From: Lentibacter algarum
GTDB lineage: Bacteria > Pseudomonadota > Alphaproteobacteria > Rhodobacterales > Rhodobacteraceae
Direction of reading: 5' to 3'
Assembly: GCF_040580765.1 (NCBI RefSeq)
Contig: NZ_CP158687.1
Span: 1,116,001-1,180,000 of the forward strand
Length of the DNA stretch: 64,000 nt
Positions 16,883 through 26,321 of the stretch are shown here, in pieces. The position numbers and the translations under genes were made by a program. The stretch's first letter is position 1; every line of letters starts with the position of its first letter. The notes beneath the pieces are model-generated. The model was not told where the DNA came from, searched no databases, and saw only the letters and a program-made list of their open reading frames with translations.

Positions 16883-18949
16883 TCATTTACGTTGTCTGGC
16901 CGTTGCTAACGCGTCCACGACAGCAGAAATCGACAATATTTCAGACAACAAAATTCCGTTTGGGGCGCTTGGACCATATACAATATTGAATGGTATGCCG
17001 AAGCGATTTTGTGTCTCCAAATACGTTGCAATGTCTGAATTTGGGCGGGTCCAATCCGCTTGCATTGCGACTACGTTTTCGGAACGCAACAAAGTGGCGA
17101 CAGGTTCTCGATCGAGCACCAAACCTTTGTTGACCTTGCACGAAAGGCACCAGTCGGCCGTTACATCTACAAAAACCGTCTTTCCCTGTGAGACCAGACG
17201 TGGAATGTCACTTTGATTGAATTCGGTCCAGTTCTGAGACAAGCTACGTTCAGCGCCCTTTTGGACCATCACAAAGGGAGTGATGAGCGCCAGAACAGCA
17301 ACCGCAGTAAGTGCAAGCGCGCGCAAACGTAAGCCGAGCGCAGGCAGTATGGAGCAAAGTAGAAAAACAAGCGTCAGAACAGACACAACCCCTGCGACCC
17401 TGATCCCAGCAACGCCTATTAGAACCCACAATAGCCAAATAGCAGTGGTCGCAAGCAATGCGCCTAGCACCCATTTGACAGCGACCATCCAGCGGCCAGG
17501 CTTTGGCAGATGCGTGACCCAGCTTGGGCGCGCCGCAAACAAGAGATAAGGGAGGGCTAGGCCAAGTCCGAGCGACGTAAAAATTATCAATACATCAAAC
17601 GAGCTACCCGTCAGCGCAAACGCGATTGCTGTTCCTAAGAAAGGTGCTGAACAGGGCGTTGCCAAGATCGCGGCAAATGCCCCTGTCGCAAAATCACCCG
17701 CATACCCGTCGCGGCTACCCGAAGTGGCAAGCCGGGTTTGTATTGAAGAGGGTAAAGATATCTCGAAAAAGCCAAACAGATTTGCCGCGAATACAAAAAG
17801 TACCATGAACATTAACGACAAAAAAACGGGGCTTTGAAATTGTAACCCCCAGCCCACACTTAATCCGGCCGCTTGCAGCATCAAAACGATGGTGACAAGG
17901 ACCCACATGAACACAAGTACGCCCAAGGCTGACATCAAGAACCCACCACGCACAATATGTGCCGGGCGATTTTCATGTTTCAAAACTGATGCTAGTTTTA
18001 TCGAGAGCACAGGCAAAACGCAGGGCATAACATTCAAAATCACGCCTCCTAGAAACGCAAAGCCAATGATCGACAACACTTGCCAGAAACTCGTTGACTG
18101 TTTCGCAACTTCGTAAGGGGCGGGGGCAGGGGTGATAGACCACGCAGGACTGTCGGTGACAGCGCGTACGCCATCCGTAATTGTAATAGTGATCTCAGGG
18201 ATAACATCTTCCCCTGCCAAAAGCGGTAAACGCGCCCACATTTCTGTCCCTGATGCGTTCAGGCGAATATCTGGTAGACCAAATGTGAAATAAGGCCCCA
18301 TCTCAGGGAAGACATCGGGCGAACGGAAATCTGAAGTGGTTCGCGCCGTCACAATCAGCGCTTTTTCAATGAGCGACGCGGACGTAACTGCGATATCGCT
18401 TGTCTCGGGTGTCTGGGGAACCTTTTGTGCGAATTCAGTTATCAGAGCCGCAGCTTTCGTATCAATGCCTTGGCCCGAAGGTATTGTCAGATTGAGCGTA
18501 AAATCATTTGGCACGCAGATATCAGAACAGGTCAGTAAACTTACATGCGCCGTCAGGTTTGCAGACGTACCGCTATCGATCAGGACTGCTTGGATAGGTA
18601 ACAATACGTGCTTGCTATAGCCGAAATTTTCGATCCCGAATGCTGTGAAGCGGGTTGGTGCTGGCCACAACAACTCGGCGCTTGCCAGATTTTCGGACCC
18701 GCTCCAGTCAATTTCCGGAGGCAAGCCAACTTCGCCCGGGGAGCGCCAATAGGCTTTCCAGCCCTTGCCTAGCTTTAAGTCCAATCCCAGCGATAATGTC
18801 TTTGCATTGGGCGCAACACCATCTTCTACAGAAACCAAACGCGCTGTGAGTGCTGCGTTAGAAAAACTGTCAGAGCTTGCCGCATATACCAAAGGCGCTG
18901 AAAGCGTGAAAACCAAGATCATCGCGATACGCAAGGGTGTTGAGATCAT
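16883..18949 (-). CDS. DsbD/ScsB-like protein-disulfide reductase
   Basis: A 688-aa envelope protein with a signal peptide, an N-terminal periplasmic immunoglobulin-like domain, about eight membrane helices including the conserved MPCVLPVLSIK and TPCSAPFLG cysteine segments, and a C-terminal thioredoxin domain with DWCLSCK. It carries reducing power across the inner membrane, probably to the DsbA/ScsC-like protein at 13259. I start at MISTPLRIAM, which gives a clean signal peptide. The longer frame adds about 84 unlikely residues. It faces the truncated multicopper oxidase, so the two may share regulation. Confidence 0.92.
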   Translation of the reverse strand: MISTPLRIAMILVFTLSAPLVYAASSDSFSNAALTARLVSVEDGVAPNAKTLSLGLDLKLGKGWKAYWRSPGEVGLPPEIDWSGSENLASAELLWPAPTRFTAFGIENFGYSKHVLLPIQAVLIDSGTSANLTAHVSLLTCSDICVPNDFTLNLTIPSGQGIDTKAAALITEFAQKVPQTPETSDIAVTSASLIEKALIVTARTTSDFRSPDVFPEMGPYFTFGLPDIRLNASGTEMWARLPLLAGEDVIPEITITITDGVRAVTDSPAWSITPAPAPYEVAKQSTSFWQVLSIIGFAFLGGVILNVMPCVLPVLSIKLASVLKHENRPAHIVRGGFLMSALGVLVFMWVLVTIVLMLQAAGLSVGWGLQFQSPVFLSLMFMVLFVFAANLFGFFEISLPSSIQTRLATSGSRDGYAGDFATGAFAAILATPCSAPFLGTAIAFALTGSSFDVLIIFTSLGLGLALPYLLFAARPSWVTHLPKPGRWMVAVKWVLGALLATTAIWLLWVLIGVAGIRVAGVVSVLTLVFLLCSILPALGLRLRALALTAVAVLALITPFVMVQKGAERSLSQNWTEFNQSDIPRLVSQGKTVFVDVTADWCLSCKVNKGLVLDREPVATLLRSENVVAMQADWTRPNSDIATYLETQNRFGIPFNIVYGPSAPNGILLSEILSISAVVDALATARQRK

Positions 18950-19115
18950 CGCAAAGCCACCAATCTTCCAAAGCCAATGAGGGGAAATAGTAATCAGTGT
19001 AACCGGGGTTGAAGAGCACTGAAATGTATCATTATGTCTGCGTTCCCACCCCTTAATAAATAGCGTACAGTGTGATCCTTTGAGAATGGATGCACATGTT
19101 TGGGTGACTAGGAAA

Positions 19116-19677
19116 ATGAAGTTAAGCAGGCGACAGGTCCTACTCGCTACGGGCGCTACTGTATTGCCGGTCTCTTTGTTTGGCGCGACAACACAGGTCA
19201 CTTTGCAGCCGCGCCCAACAGTCGCGAAAATAGGTCAGCACAGATTGGAGATGCTTGGTTTCAATGGATCGGTTCCGGGTCCGGAAATTCGACTTCGCCA
19301 GAATGAAAAGTTGAATGTGCAAGTGGAAAACGGCCTTGACGATGGAACGCTGGTCCACTGGCACGGCATTCGATTGCCAAATGCCATGGATGGCGTGAAT
19401 GTGTTGACCCAAGATCCGATAGCCCCGGGCGACGTTTTCAACTATCGTTTCTCTGTTCCGGATGCAGGCACATATTGGTATCATTCTCACTATCTTTCGT
19501 ATGATCAGGTGTCTCGGGGTTTGTTCGGTCCTTTGATTGTTGAGGAAAGCGTTCCGCCGGATGTCGATCGCGACATTACCGTGATGTTGTTTAATGTGCT
19601 ACTTGATGTCAGCGGCAATTTTGACGATGAATTTAGACCAGAACATTTTGCAACAGCTGGTCGACTTGGAGGTGTGG
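19116..19677 (+). pseudogene. Second multicopper oxidase, truncated by the IS element
   Basis: About 187 codons of a Tat-exported multicopper oxidase (SRRQVLLATGATVLP). It contains only the first cupredoxin domain, with the copper motifs HWHGIRLPNAMDG and YWYHSHYLS. The C-terminal domains with the type 1 site are missing because the reading frame runs into the IS at 19678. I place the start at 19116 behind AGGAAA. It is related to the intact oxidase at 11389 but clearly distinct. The remaining part is not found on the other side of the IS, so it was lost. Confidence 0.9.
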
Positions 19678-19715
19678 GGTAATCCCCCCATTTTTAATGG
19701 GGTCCGCCTGTAGAA

Positions 19716-20516
19716 CTACGCGGCGATTTTCAGTTTCATAGCGGGTGTGATGCCGCCGATGGCCATGTTGGGCCGGTCGTTGTTGTAAGTCCAGAGCCAT
19801 TCGGTTGCTTGTTCTTGGGCCTCCTCGATAGTTTCAAAGATGTTCTGATCCAGCCATTCGTGGCGCACCGTGCGATTGTAGCGCTCGATGTAGGCGTTCT
19901 GTTGCGGCTTTCCTGGCTGGATGTATTCAATGTGAATGCCACGCGTCTCAGCCCATGATTTCAGCAGCCCACTGACATATTCTGGGCCGTTATCAACGCG
20001 GATTACCTCCGGCGCGCCGCGCCATTCGATGATCTGGTTCAGGCTGCGCACAACACGCACGGCGGGTAGCGAGAAGTCCACTTCAATGCCCAGGCCCTCT
20101 CGGTTGTAATCATCCAACACATTGAGGGTCCGGAACTTTCGCCCATCCGCCAGCTGATCCTGCATAAAGTCCATCGACCATGTGTGGTTGGGGGCTTCCG
20201 GCACTGCCAGTTCATCCGGCTTGGGCCGTTTCAGCCGCTTACGCGGCCTGATACGCAGGTTCAGCTCCAACTCGCAGTAGATCCGGTACACGCGCTTGTG
20301 GTTCCATTCATAGCCTTTGACGTTGCGTAGATACAAAAAACACAACCCAAAGCCCCACGTCTTGCGATTGGCCGTCAGGCGTACCAACCAATCCGCGATC
20401 TCAGCATTCTCATCGTCAAACTTGCGCTCATAACGATAGCACGTTTCGCTGATCTCAAAGGCGCGGCACGCCAGCGCGATGCTGACCTGTTTCGTTCTCA
20501 CCGCGTTTACGGCCAT
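19716..20516 (-). CDS. IS3-family transposase OrfB (DDE catalytic part)
   Basis: A 266-aa integrase-core transposase with the DDE residues visible in [19 protein letters not shown] and [11 protein letters not shown]. It is normally made as an OrfAB fusion by -1 frameshifting at the A7G run (20544-20550), since the open frame continues upstream into that run without a separate good ribosome site. The coding sequence looks intact, so the element could be active. Confidence 0.93.
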   Translation of the reverse strand: MAVNAVRTKQVSIALACRAFEISETCYRYERKFDDENAEIADWLVRLTANRKTWGFGLCFLYLRNVKGYEWNHKRVYRIYCELELNLRIRPRKRLKRPKPDELAVPEAPNHTWSMDFMQDQLADGRKFRTLNVLDDYNREGLGIEVDFSLPAVRVVRSLNQIIEWRGAPEVIRVDNGPEYVSGLLKSWAETRGIHIEYIQPGKPQQNAYIERYNRTVRHEWLDQNIFETIEEAQEQATEWLWTYNNDRPNMAIGGITPAMKLKIAA

Positions 20517-20536
20517 CTCGCGTCGCTGAGACGGCC

Positions 20537-20806
20537 TTACCGCTTTTTTTCAAGGGCTTCCTTCAGCAGATCATTCTGCATGCTCATCTCAGCATACATC
20601 CGCTTCAGACGACGGTTCTCAGCCTCCATCGCCTTCATTTGCGATACCATCGAAGCATCCATGCCGCCGAACTTCGCACGCCATTTGTAAAAACTCGCAC
20701 TGCTCATCCCATGTTCACGGCACAGCTCAGAGACAGGCACACCGCTCTCCGCTTGCTTCAAAATACCCATGATCTGCGCGTCGCTAAATCGTCCGTTCTT
20801 CATCAA
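20537..20806 (-). CDS. IS3-family transposase OrfA (helix-turn-helix)
   Basis: An 89-aa protein with an N-terminal helix-turn-helix ([16 protein letters not shown], then [16 protein letters not shown]) and a C-terminal leucine-zipper-like coiled coil ending EALEKKR. It binds the IS ends and supplies the N-terminus of the OrfAB transposase after a -1 shift at the run of seven A residues just before its stop. Confidence 0.92.
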   Translation of the reverse strand: MMKNGRFSDAQIMGILKQAESGVPVSELCREHGMSSASFYKWRAKFGGMDASMVSQMKAMEAENRRLKRMYAEMSMQNDLLKEALEKKR

Positions 20807-20874
20807 AAATCTCCTCAGATATCATGCCGAGAAAATTCTACTGTTGAACACCACTAATTTGCGGGGGGATTACC

Positions 20875-21476
20875 GGACCCAGCGCAAATATGGCGTCAAC
20901 GTTGGAGGATACTTCGTGCATGCCTTGCAGGAGAACCTACTCTTGGATGGCTTCGCGTCACTGGGTGCTGGTCGCAACGACATGAAGATGGCGGACGATA
21001 TACTTGACCTAACGAGTGACTACACAACTCAAACAGTGGCACTTGGTGCTGCAATCTCGGGTGTTATTGAACAGAATGGCTATGACATACTGCCTGAGCT
21101 AAGCGTCGCATACGGCAGAACCACTATTGGCAGTGTTGGCTTCACAGGTGTCGCCTACGGCCTAACGGATGACACCCTCAGCCTCGATGCTGGGAGCGTC
21201 TCTACAGCAACCATCATGTTCCGTCCGGAGTTCCGAGTGTCACTGGATGGGCAAAAGCCATCTGAAAGCCTCTCGACCCTCAGCTTCGCACCCCGCGTGA
21301 TGTGTGAACGTGTCCAAGTGGCGAGCACGACAAACAACTGTGGTTTTGGCGCAGAGCTAGGCATCTCGTCCAGCACGCAAGATGGCCTGACGTCAGTAAA
21401 CGCAGCGATCGTCGCTGACCGTGTGGGCAATAGCACACGCTCTAGCCTCCAGTTCCAGCTTGAGCACAAGTTCTAA
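20875..21476 (+). pseudogene. C-terminal fragment of an autotransporter-like outer membrane protein
   Basis: An open frame of about 200 codons entering from the IS end and finishing in a beta-barrel-like sequence with a terminal phenylalanine (SLQFQLEHKF), typical of autotransporter barrels. Alternating hydrophobic strands and aromatic girdle residues are visible. There is no start or passenger domain. The 5' part was lost at the IS junction. Any expression would depend on readthrough from the IS. Confidence 0.75.
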
Positions 21477-21616
21477 GCAAGGCGGATAAACGTACAAAGC
21501 AAGGGGCGGTCGGCGTCTGCCCCTTTGCATTGTTGCGTAAATTGATGGATGCCTAACAAGTTACGAGCAAGGGCAGGGCGCTGCAAGCAGTCGCCCCAAC
21601 GTCCAATCTCCACCAC

Positions 21617-21716
21617 CGGACAACTGGACACCCCTATAGGGGGATGTCCGTGTCTGTCCGTCTGCATGGGGCGCTGACATGGGTCGGACGTGTCCGCTAA
21701 ATGTCTTGTCTGTCCG
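21617..21716. repeat. Iteron-like TGTCCG cluster after repA
   Basis: Within 100 bp overlapping the end of the RepA-like gene there are four direct TGTCCG units (21645, 21655, 21691 and 21711), plus inverted CGGACA (21617) and CGGACG (21685) and a near-copy TGGACA (21625). Clustered short repeats next to a replication gene suggest initiator binding sites, but no experimental inference is possible. Confidence 0.45.
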
Positions 21717-22818
21717 CTTCATCAATGAACCACACTTTGTCATCATATTCGCGAGTATAGTCGTGGTCCTGTAGCCAGTTTCGAGCACGTGTGAAAGCGG
21801 TACGGATGCTGTCTTCCTTGACGTCGTCTTTCGCTCGCCTCAGCTTGAACTCATCATACCAAGCTTTTGCGTTAACAACCCTTCGACCGGATGGATAATG
21901 CTCTGAGTTTGTCATCTTGCAGCCCTTGTTTTTGAGCGCATCGTGTAGAGCTTGGTGTGCTACTTGATTGCTGCCTTTAAGCAATCGAGTCTTGCTGCGC
22001 TTCAGTTCAGCAGCATCTTGCGGCTCAATAGTGCAGCTGGTGGAGGGGTCACCATCAGGATCGACCCCCAATGTTACAGTGTTCAAGGTGAAGGCTGCGA
22101 CTTTGCCGCCCTCTAGATCGCGCTGCTTCTTGGTGGTTGCGACCTTCATCAACCCATCGGCGGTAAGTTCTATCTCAGTATCTACGGCTGCACGTAAGCC
22201 GCTATGCCCGCGTGCCCCTCTGCCTTGATCCTTGCCGCTGTGGTGGACAAGCATGACGTGGCAACCAAGCTTTTGGCGTATTTCTGCAATGTGGGTGAGG
22301 AACTGAGTGACATCCTTTCCATCATTCTCATTGCCTGCACCAAATGACATTGCCAGCGTATCTACGACGAGCATATCGACGGGGCGTTCACCTATGGCTG
22401 TTAGCAGCGCCTCCACGTCTTCAACGCCGTGCAGGTCAAGTTGTAGGGGTAAGTGATGGAAGCTCTCCTTTGCAGCGTCAAACAAATCGGGCTTGCCCTT
22501 CGCAATAGCTCTGATCCGCTTTGAGAAGCCTGTACCACCTTCTGCTGCCAAATAGATCACATGGCTTTGGGTGACTCTGCAGCCGTTCCATTGCCTGCCG
22601 GCCGCCACATGAAAGGCCACATCGAGCGTGAAGAAGGATTTACCTACGTTGGACTGCCCGTAAACGAGAGATGTGGCATCTAGATCAAGCCATGACTTTA
22701 CGAGATAGGGCTGGTGTTCAATGTAGCTGGTGTCGGTTGCTGCAGTTAAAGCGGTTCGTATCTGCTCCACTCGTGGATTGCTGATCTTTGTGCCTTGGGA
22801 AATGTCAAATTCAGCCAT
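21697..22818 (-). CDS. RepA-like AAA ATPase (replicative helicase type)
   Basis: A 373-aa RecA/RepA-fold ATPase. The Walker A is YGQSNVGKSFF near residue 57, and a Walker B-like MLVVDTLAMSFG with downstream HHSGKDQGRGARG resembles the hexameric RepA helicases of plasmids and phage satellites. The C-terminal part (about residues 285-373) looks like a small DNA-binding domain. It overlaps the primase-like gene by 8 bp, and the pair probably replicates or maintains element A. Confidence 0.85.
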   Translation of the reverse strand: MAEFDISQGTKISNPRVEQIRTALTAATDTSYIEHQPYLVKSWLDLDATSLVYGQSNVGKSFFTLDVAFHVAAGRQWNGCRVTQSHVIYLAAEGGTGFSKRIRAIAKGKPDLFDAAKESFHHLPLQLDLHGVEDVEALLTAIGERPVDMLVVDTLAMSFGAGNENDGKDVTQFLTHIAEIRQKLGCHVMLVHHSGKDQGRGARGHSGLRAAVDTEIELTADGLMKVATTKKQRDLEGGKVAAFTLNTVTLGVDPDGDPSTSCTIEPQDAAELKRSKTRLLKGSNQVAHQALHDALKNKGCKMTNSEHYPSGRRVVNAKAWYDEFKLRRAKDDVKEDSIRTAFTRARNWLQDHDYTREYDDKVWFIDEADRQDI

Positions 22819-23659
22819 TGTATTGCTCCATCAAGATGTCGTTCCAGTCTTTGCCGTCTGGTGCCTGCATGAGAGTTACGTTCCATCCAATACGCGCCGC
22901 ACGCGCACCGAGTTCCTCAGCCGCTGACAGGCCAACAGCATCACCATCTGCTGCAAGGATGAGTTGATCCGGCTTTGCGGGTAGTTCGAGTGACTTGATG
23001 CCACTCGCTGAGAGGGCAGACCAATAGCGCCCGTGATCAGATTTATGCAATTCTGGTAGTGCCAGCGTGGTCTCTATGCCTTCAGCGACAATCAGTGGAC
23101 CAGTAGACCCGATCAGGCGAGCCGCTCCACCTTTGCACTTACCAAGCATAAGCTTGTCTCTCTTTGTGCCATCAGTATTTAAGTAAATCCTGTGTAACCC
23201 CACGAGTTTACCTTGACGCTGAACGGCCGTTAGGAGCGCAGGTAATGGTTCACCAGTGTTGGCGTAGATCAAACTTGGATGGTGGCGCTGTGTGGCGCTC
23301 CACTGGTGTATATTGCGCGATGCCAAGTACGATTGTGATAGAGTGCCCTCTATGGGCTGCCCCTGTTTCCAGAGCTTACGACAGTAGGCAGCTCTGCGGA
23401 CGTCTTCTTGCCGTTGTTGCTCTTGTATCGCCTTCAAATCTGATCGTGTAACTGATCGGTATGCCTTTGAGCCAGTTAGACCAGCGGCAGATATGATGCT
23501 GTCAAAGCTACATCCGGCAAAGCAGTGTAGAAGTAACTTGCCGTCAGCGCCGACGTTGACGCTCAATGACGGTGATCTATCATTATGTGCTGGGCATACA
23601 TCTATCCAGCCTGTCCCGCTTTTGCGGGCTTTGGGTGATAGTGGAAAATCAATTTGCAT
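22811..23659 (-). CDS. Toprim-domain primase-like protein
   Basis: A 282-aa protein with an N-terminal zinc-finger-like region (DVCPAHNDRSPSLSV then LLHCFAGC) as in CHC2-type primases, and a Toprim domain in the second half (IVAEGIETTLAL, then LILAADGDAVG). It likely synthesises primers for the RepA-like helicase encoded directly downstream. I use the ATG at 23659. The longer open frame upstream adds about 57 residues of unlikely composition. Family members of this size are common on satellites and genomic islands. Confidence 0.82.
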   Translation of the reverse strand: MQIDFPLSPKARKSGTGWIDVCPAHNDRSPSLSVNVGADGKLLLHCFAGCSFDSIISAAGLTGSKAYRSVTRSDLKAIQEQQRQEDVRRAAYCRKLWKQGQPIEGTLSQSYLASRNIHQWSATQRHHPSLIYANTGEPLPALLTAVQRQGKLVGLHRIYLNTDGTKRDKLMLGKCKGGAARLIGSTGPLIVAEGIETTLALPELHKSDHGRYWSALSASGIKSLELPAKPDQLILAADGDAVGLSAAEELGARAARIGWNVTLMQAPDGKDWNDILMEQYNG

Positions 23660-23774
23660 CGATAACCTCAATTGTTGAGGCGCTCTGAAAGACGTGGTAC
23701 AAGCAAAGCAGGTTGTTACTTCCCCAAGTTTAACCTGCGTTACTGGACCGCGTGCTTTCGAGCGCGCGGTTTCT

Positions 23775-24119
23775 TTATGAGCGGTAGTGCTCGAAAACGT
23801 AGTTGCGGATGTGAGAGGGCAGGGCCTCAAGCGTTAAGTGCGCAGTTGGCTCAAAGAGCAAACCTCGCCCCGAACAGGCGGCCATGAGGCCTCCCCGAGT
23901 TGTCGCATAGCTCTTGCCAGCCCACGTCCCTGTGTTCGGGGGCTCTACAGAGCGCTTCTGCAGGATCCATTGGATGCCATGCTTGCAGACGATTATACGC
24001 CAGCGAGGTGTAAGAAGGTCGACGATCCTAGAATAATTATCGTCTCGTTCCCTGTGTGAAGCCCGCTGTAGTGAGTGATCCAAGCTACTATTGGAAAAGG
24101 TTGGCACTGACGCACTCAT
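23775..24119 (-). CDS. Small conserved-type island protein, unknown function
   Basis: A 114-aa product with the segment RWRIIVCKHGIQWILQKR followed by a basic TWAGKSYATTRGGL block. I have seen this pattern in small proteins of alphaproteobacterial islands, but know no function for it. Its start overlaps the stop of the AlpA gene (ATGA), which supports it being real. A DNA-binding or accessory replication role is only a guess. Confidence 0.65.
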   Translation of the reverse strand: MSASVPTFSNSSLDHSLQRASHRERDDNYSRIVDLLTPRWRIIVCKHGIQWILQKRSVEPPNTGTWAGKSYATTRGGLMAACSGRGLLFEPTAHLTLEALPSHIRNYVFEHYRS

Positions 24120-24310
24120 TTGGGCGCTTCGCCACTATGAAGCGCGCGTAAATGTGCTTCCACATCGCCTTCTGGCCAGTAAAGGCGGCCGCCTAGCTTG
24201 ATTGGCGGCGGCAGCCGGCCGTGGGCGAGATCGAGGTAAATGGCAGAGCGTGAACGGCCGCCGAGTTTTGAGCTAAGCTCTGTGAGTGTGAGGTAAGTCT
24301 GCATTTCCAT
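24116..24310 (-). CDS. AlpA-family regulator / excisionase-like
   Basis: A 64-aa winged helix-turn-helix protein (TLTELSSKLGGRSRSAIYLD then LPPPIKLGGRLYWPEGDVEAHL), the classical AlpA/MerR-like excisionase form. On P4-like elements such proteins activate the integrase or act as directionality factors. It starts downstream of a 400-bp gene-poor stretch and is coupled to the following small gene. Confidence 0.88.
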   Translation of the reverse strand: MEMQTYLTLTELSSKLGGRSRSAIYLDLAHGRLPPPIKLGGRLYWPEGDVEAHLRALHSGEAPK

Positions 24311-24708
24311 GCTCCAAGATGTTGTTCTTGGTGCATCGTTAACCTTAAAAGTTATCGCTGTAATTTAAGAAAAATGCTCAAAAATGCACACCATTTCTAT
24401 TAAGAGGCCTTTTCTCAAGGGGAAATTCTTTTAAGCCTTTTGAGACTGGGTTTCGAATGGTAGGCCGCTTCAGAGCGAAACAGTTTCTTTTCTCTATTTT
24501 TATTTTCTAAAAAGATTTCATGAATTTGCCGCATGAAGTTGATAGCCTCTTCTTGTGCCTTAATCGTCTCGTTAAATCGCTGGAATTATCATTTGGCAGA
24601 ATCAACTAAGGCTCCTGCTAGCCCTGGGTGTACTGTATACTACCCTGTAGACAGGTGGTCCCTTGTGCCTCTTGTCAAAGATTCTTAGCTTATCAGAATT
24701 ACCGCTCT
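24311..24708. other. AT-rich gene-poor stretch with a possible short ORF
   Basis: About 400 bp with poly-T tracts. On the minus strand an open frame without an early ATG spans 24585-24415 (about 56 codons, first ATG at 24534), encoding a basic helical peptide around FMRQIHEIFLENKNREKK. It could be a decayed gene or a small leader. The rest probably holds the promoter of the alpA operon. I see no RNA gene. Confidence 0.35.
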
Positions 24709-24966
24709 TTAATTGATGGCAGTCTCATCAGCTGCTAATTTGGCTAACTCATTTTCAATGAACGCAGTGAGTTCTTCCTGACGTTCAAACTCTAAACCCT
24801 TCGGGACCAAGTCTTTCGCGCGCGGAGTTACCCCCACTCCGAGACCCACTAGCGCAGAGGGGTCGTTAGGATCTATTGATCCACCCAACAGGCCCGTTAA
24901 ACCTGCATCATGTGTAGCGGAAGTAGCGGATGTAGAAGGGATTTTGTCTGATTTTTCATTTTTCAT
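24709..24966 (-). CDS. Small hypothetical protein coupled to the integrase
   Basis: An 85-aa product with a Ser/Thr/Gly-rich N-terminal half and a C-terminal helix (FERQEELTAFIENELAKLA). Its start overlaps the integrase stop by 4 bp (ATGA), which is the main reason to accept it. I do not recognise a family. It may be an accessory recombination or regulatory factor of element A. Confidence 0.55.
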   Translation of the reverse strand: MKNEKSDKIPSTSATSATHDAGLTGLLGGSIDPNDPSALVGLGVGVTPRAKDLVPKGLEFERQEELTAFIENELAKLAADETAIN

Positions 24967-26162
24967 TTTGCAGCTCCCACAAGCTTCACGACCTGACCAT
25001 CGCCGCCCGTCACATAGTCAGCCCATCGTTCAGTTAGCGCCAAACGCTGCTCGAGATAATCTGTTCTGCGATAGGCACGAACGACACCGCTATCGGTGGC
25101 GTGAGATAGCATCGCTTCGGCAACTTCGTGGGGGGCGTCTGTAGCCTCCGCCAGCCACGTTCGTAAGGACGTACGGAAACCGTGGGGCCTTGCCTCCAAG
25201 CCTCGCCGCTCCATCAACCTTGAAAGGGTCATATCACTGATCACGCCACCTCGTGTATTTGGGAATAGGTAGCCATTGCGTGCATGAGGGCGCGCTTGTT
25301 CAATTATACATCTGGCCTCCTTGCATAGAGGCACGCGGTAGGCAGGGGCCTTACCCTTCTGGCCCTTCATATCACCCTCAGGTACGGTCCAAACTTCCCC
25401 CTCAATTTGCTCAACGCGAAGATGCCGTAAAGGTTTTGAGCGTACTCCGGGGTTCAGGATTAATAGCCTTAGAGCTAAATGTGTAAGTGTCGGCTCTTTG
25501 AGGCTGGCATAAAACGCGGGGACATCAGCCCAAGCCATGGCGGGGATATGCTTTGCCACATGGCGAGATTTACCAAGCAGCGCCTTTGCTTTCTCGGTCG
25601 CCTGCAAGTCTACGTCCAAGCCCAGTGCCGCAGCATGACGTAAAACAATTGAGAGCCTGTTCATTGCTTTGCGTGCTGTATCAGCTTTGGTGTGCCAAAT
25701 GGGAGCTAACGTATCTCGGATGTCACGTTGGTCTATATCGGTAACAGGTACTTTGCCGAGCTTGGGCAAGACGTGAAGACTAAGTGGCGTTAACCATCTA
25801 CCCGCTTTGCCATCGTCCTTGAGTTCAGCCTTTCGAGCCTCGAACGCATCTTCAGTTATGATTGACAGCGATATGTCCTCACGTCTTGCGGCACGTCTCT
25901 CAGCTTCACGTTCCTTTATTGGATCACGGCCTGCTGCTGCCATACTGCGCCAGCGCTCACTCAGTTTGCGAGCATCGGCCAATCCCACAGTAGGATGGCC
26001 GCCCAATCCCATCTCGCGCCGCCTGCCGTGAACGGTCACACGTAGCATCCATTGAGCGCCACCATCCTCGCGTTTGATCAACCAAAGGCCTGCTCCATCT
26101 GAGTGCTTGCCAGCAGGAGCGGTTCTTATGAATCCTGCGGAAAGCTTGTTCTTCGCGCGCAT
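24963..26162 (-). CDS. Tyrosine recombinase / integrase, P4-like (DUF4102 arm-binding)
   Basis: A 399-aa integrase with an N-terminal arm-binding domain (DGAGLWLIKREDGGAQWMLRV), a SAM-like core-binding domain and a catalytic domain with Arg in GVRSKPLRHLR, HGFR and LSHATDS boxes, and Tyr in AYRRTDYLEQR. The GVRS box continues KPLR instead of the usual GELR. I take the ATG at 26162 rather than the TTG at 26177, because the TATCCACCC repeats lie in between. It should integrate or excise element A. It is back to back with the second integrase at 26382. Confidence 0.85.
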   Translation of the reverse strand: MRAKNKLSAGFIRTAPAGKHSDGAGLWLIKREDGGAQWMLRVTVHGRRREMGLGGHPTVGLADARKLSERWRSMAAAGRDPIKEREAERRAARREDISLSIITEDAFEARKAELKDDGKAGRWLTPLSLHVLPKLGKVPVTDIDQRDIRDTLAPIWHTKADTARKAMNRLSIVLRHAAALGLDVDLQATEKAKALLGKSRHVAKHIPAMAWADVPAFYASLKEPTLTHLALRLLILNPGVRSKPLRHLRVEQIEGEVWTVPEGDMKGQKGKAPAYRVPLCKEARCIIEQARPHARNGYLFPNTRGGVISDMTLSRLMERRGLEARPHGFRTSLRTWLAEATDAPHEVAEAMLSHATDSGVVRAYRRTDYLEQRLALTERWADYVTGGDGQVVKLVGAAK

Positions 26163-26166
26163 TTTG

Positions 26167-26257
26167 TATCCACCCAATTATCCACCCTAGCTTGCGAGAT
26201 ACGGATGGACAGGTCAAGACATGGATGGGCACATTTCGTAACGTTTAAAGGTGGATA
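26167..26257. repeat. TATCCACCC repeats upstream of integrase A
   Basis: TATCCACCC occurs at 26167-26175 and 26179-26187 (12 bp apart), and GGTGGATA occurs inverted at 26250-26257. TACGGAT also recurs nearby. Short repeats immediately upstream of a P4-like integrase are typical arm-type or autoregulatory sites. Assignment is by position only. Confidence 0.4.
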
Positions 26258-26304
26258 GCGTTACGGATAGACAATTAAAAACACATAAAAACAATGGGTT
26301 GGTG

Positions 26305-26321
26305 CCGTGTGGGGGCACCAT
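26305..26321 (+). repeat. attL core of element B (17 bp)
   Basis: CCGTGTGGGGGCACCAT, identical to 33333-33349 in the same orientation and to 29013-29029 inverted. Together with the preceding bases it forms a hairpin TGGTGCC-GTGTGGG-GGCACCA. Identical end repeats plus an adjacent recombinase mark it as a probable crossover core. Confidence 0.7.

Larger units (their letters stand above)
19678..20874 (-). mobile_element. IS3-family insertion sequence (IS407-like group)
   Basis: A 1197-bp element bounded by 12-bp inverted ends GGTAATCCCCCC (19678-19689 and, inverted, 20863-20874). It carries orfA and orfB on the minus strand, joined by an A7G slippery run. The 4 bases next to the ends differ (gtgg on the left, ggac on the right), so there is no target duplication. 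The flanking genes are unrelated fragments, indicating recombination or deletion at this IS. Confidence 0.88.
21477..26290 (-). mobile_element. Integrative element A (P4-like int, AlpA, primase, RepA)
   Basis: A minus-strand module with the gene set of small phage-satellite or plasmid-like integrative elements: tyrosine integrase, small ORF, AlpA regulator, small ORF, Toprim primase-like protein and RepA-like ATPase, followed by short repeats that may be an origin. No virion genes are present. The limits are estimates: the left side ends near the barrel fragment and the right side before the 17-bp core of element B. I could not find a matching att pair. Confidence 0.6.

Noticed and set aside
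16985..18980. Several plus-strand frames across the DsbD-like gene
   Set aside because: All are short, overlap the well-supported DsbD-like gene and lack ribosome sites.
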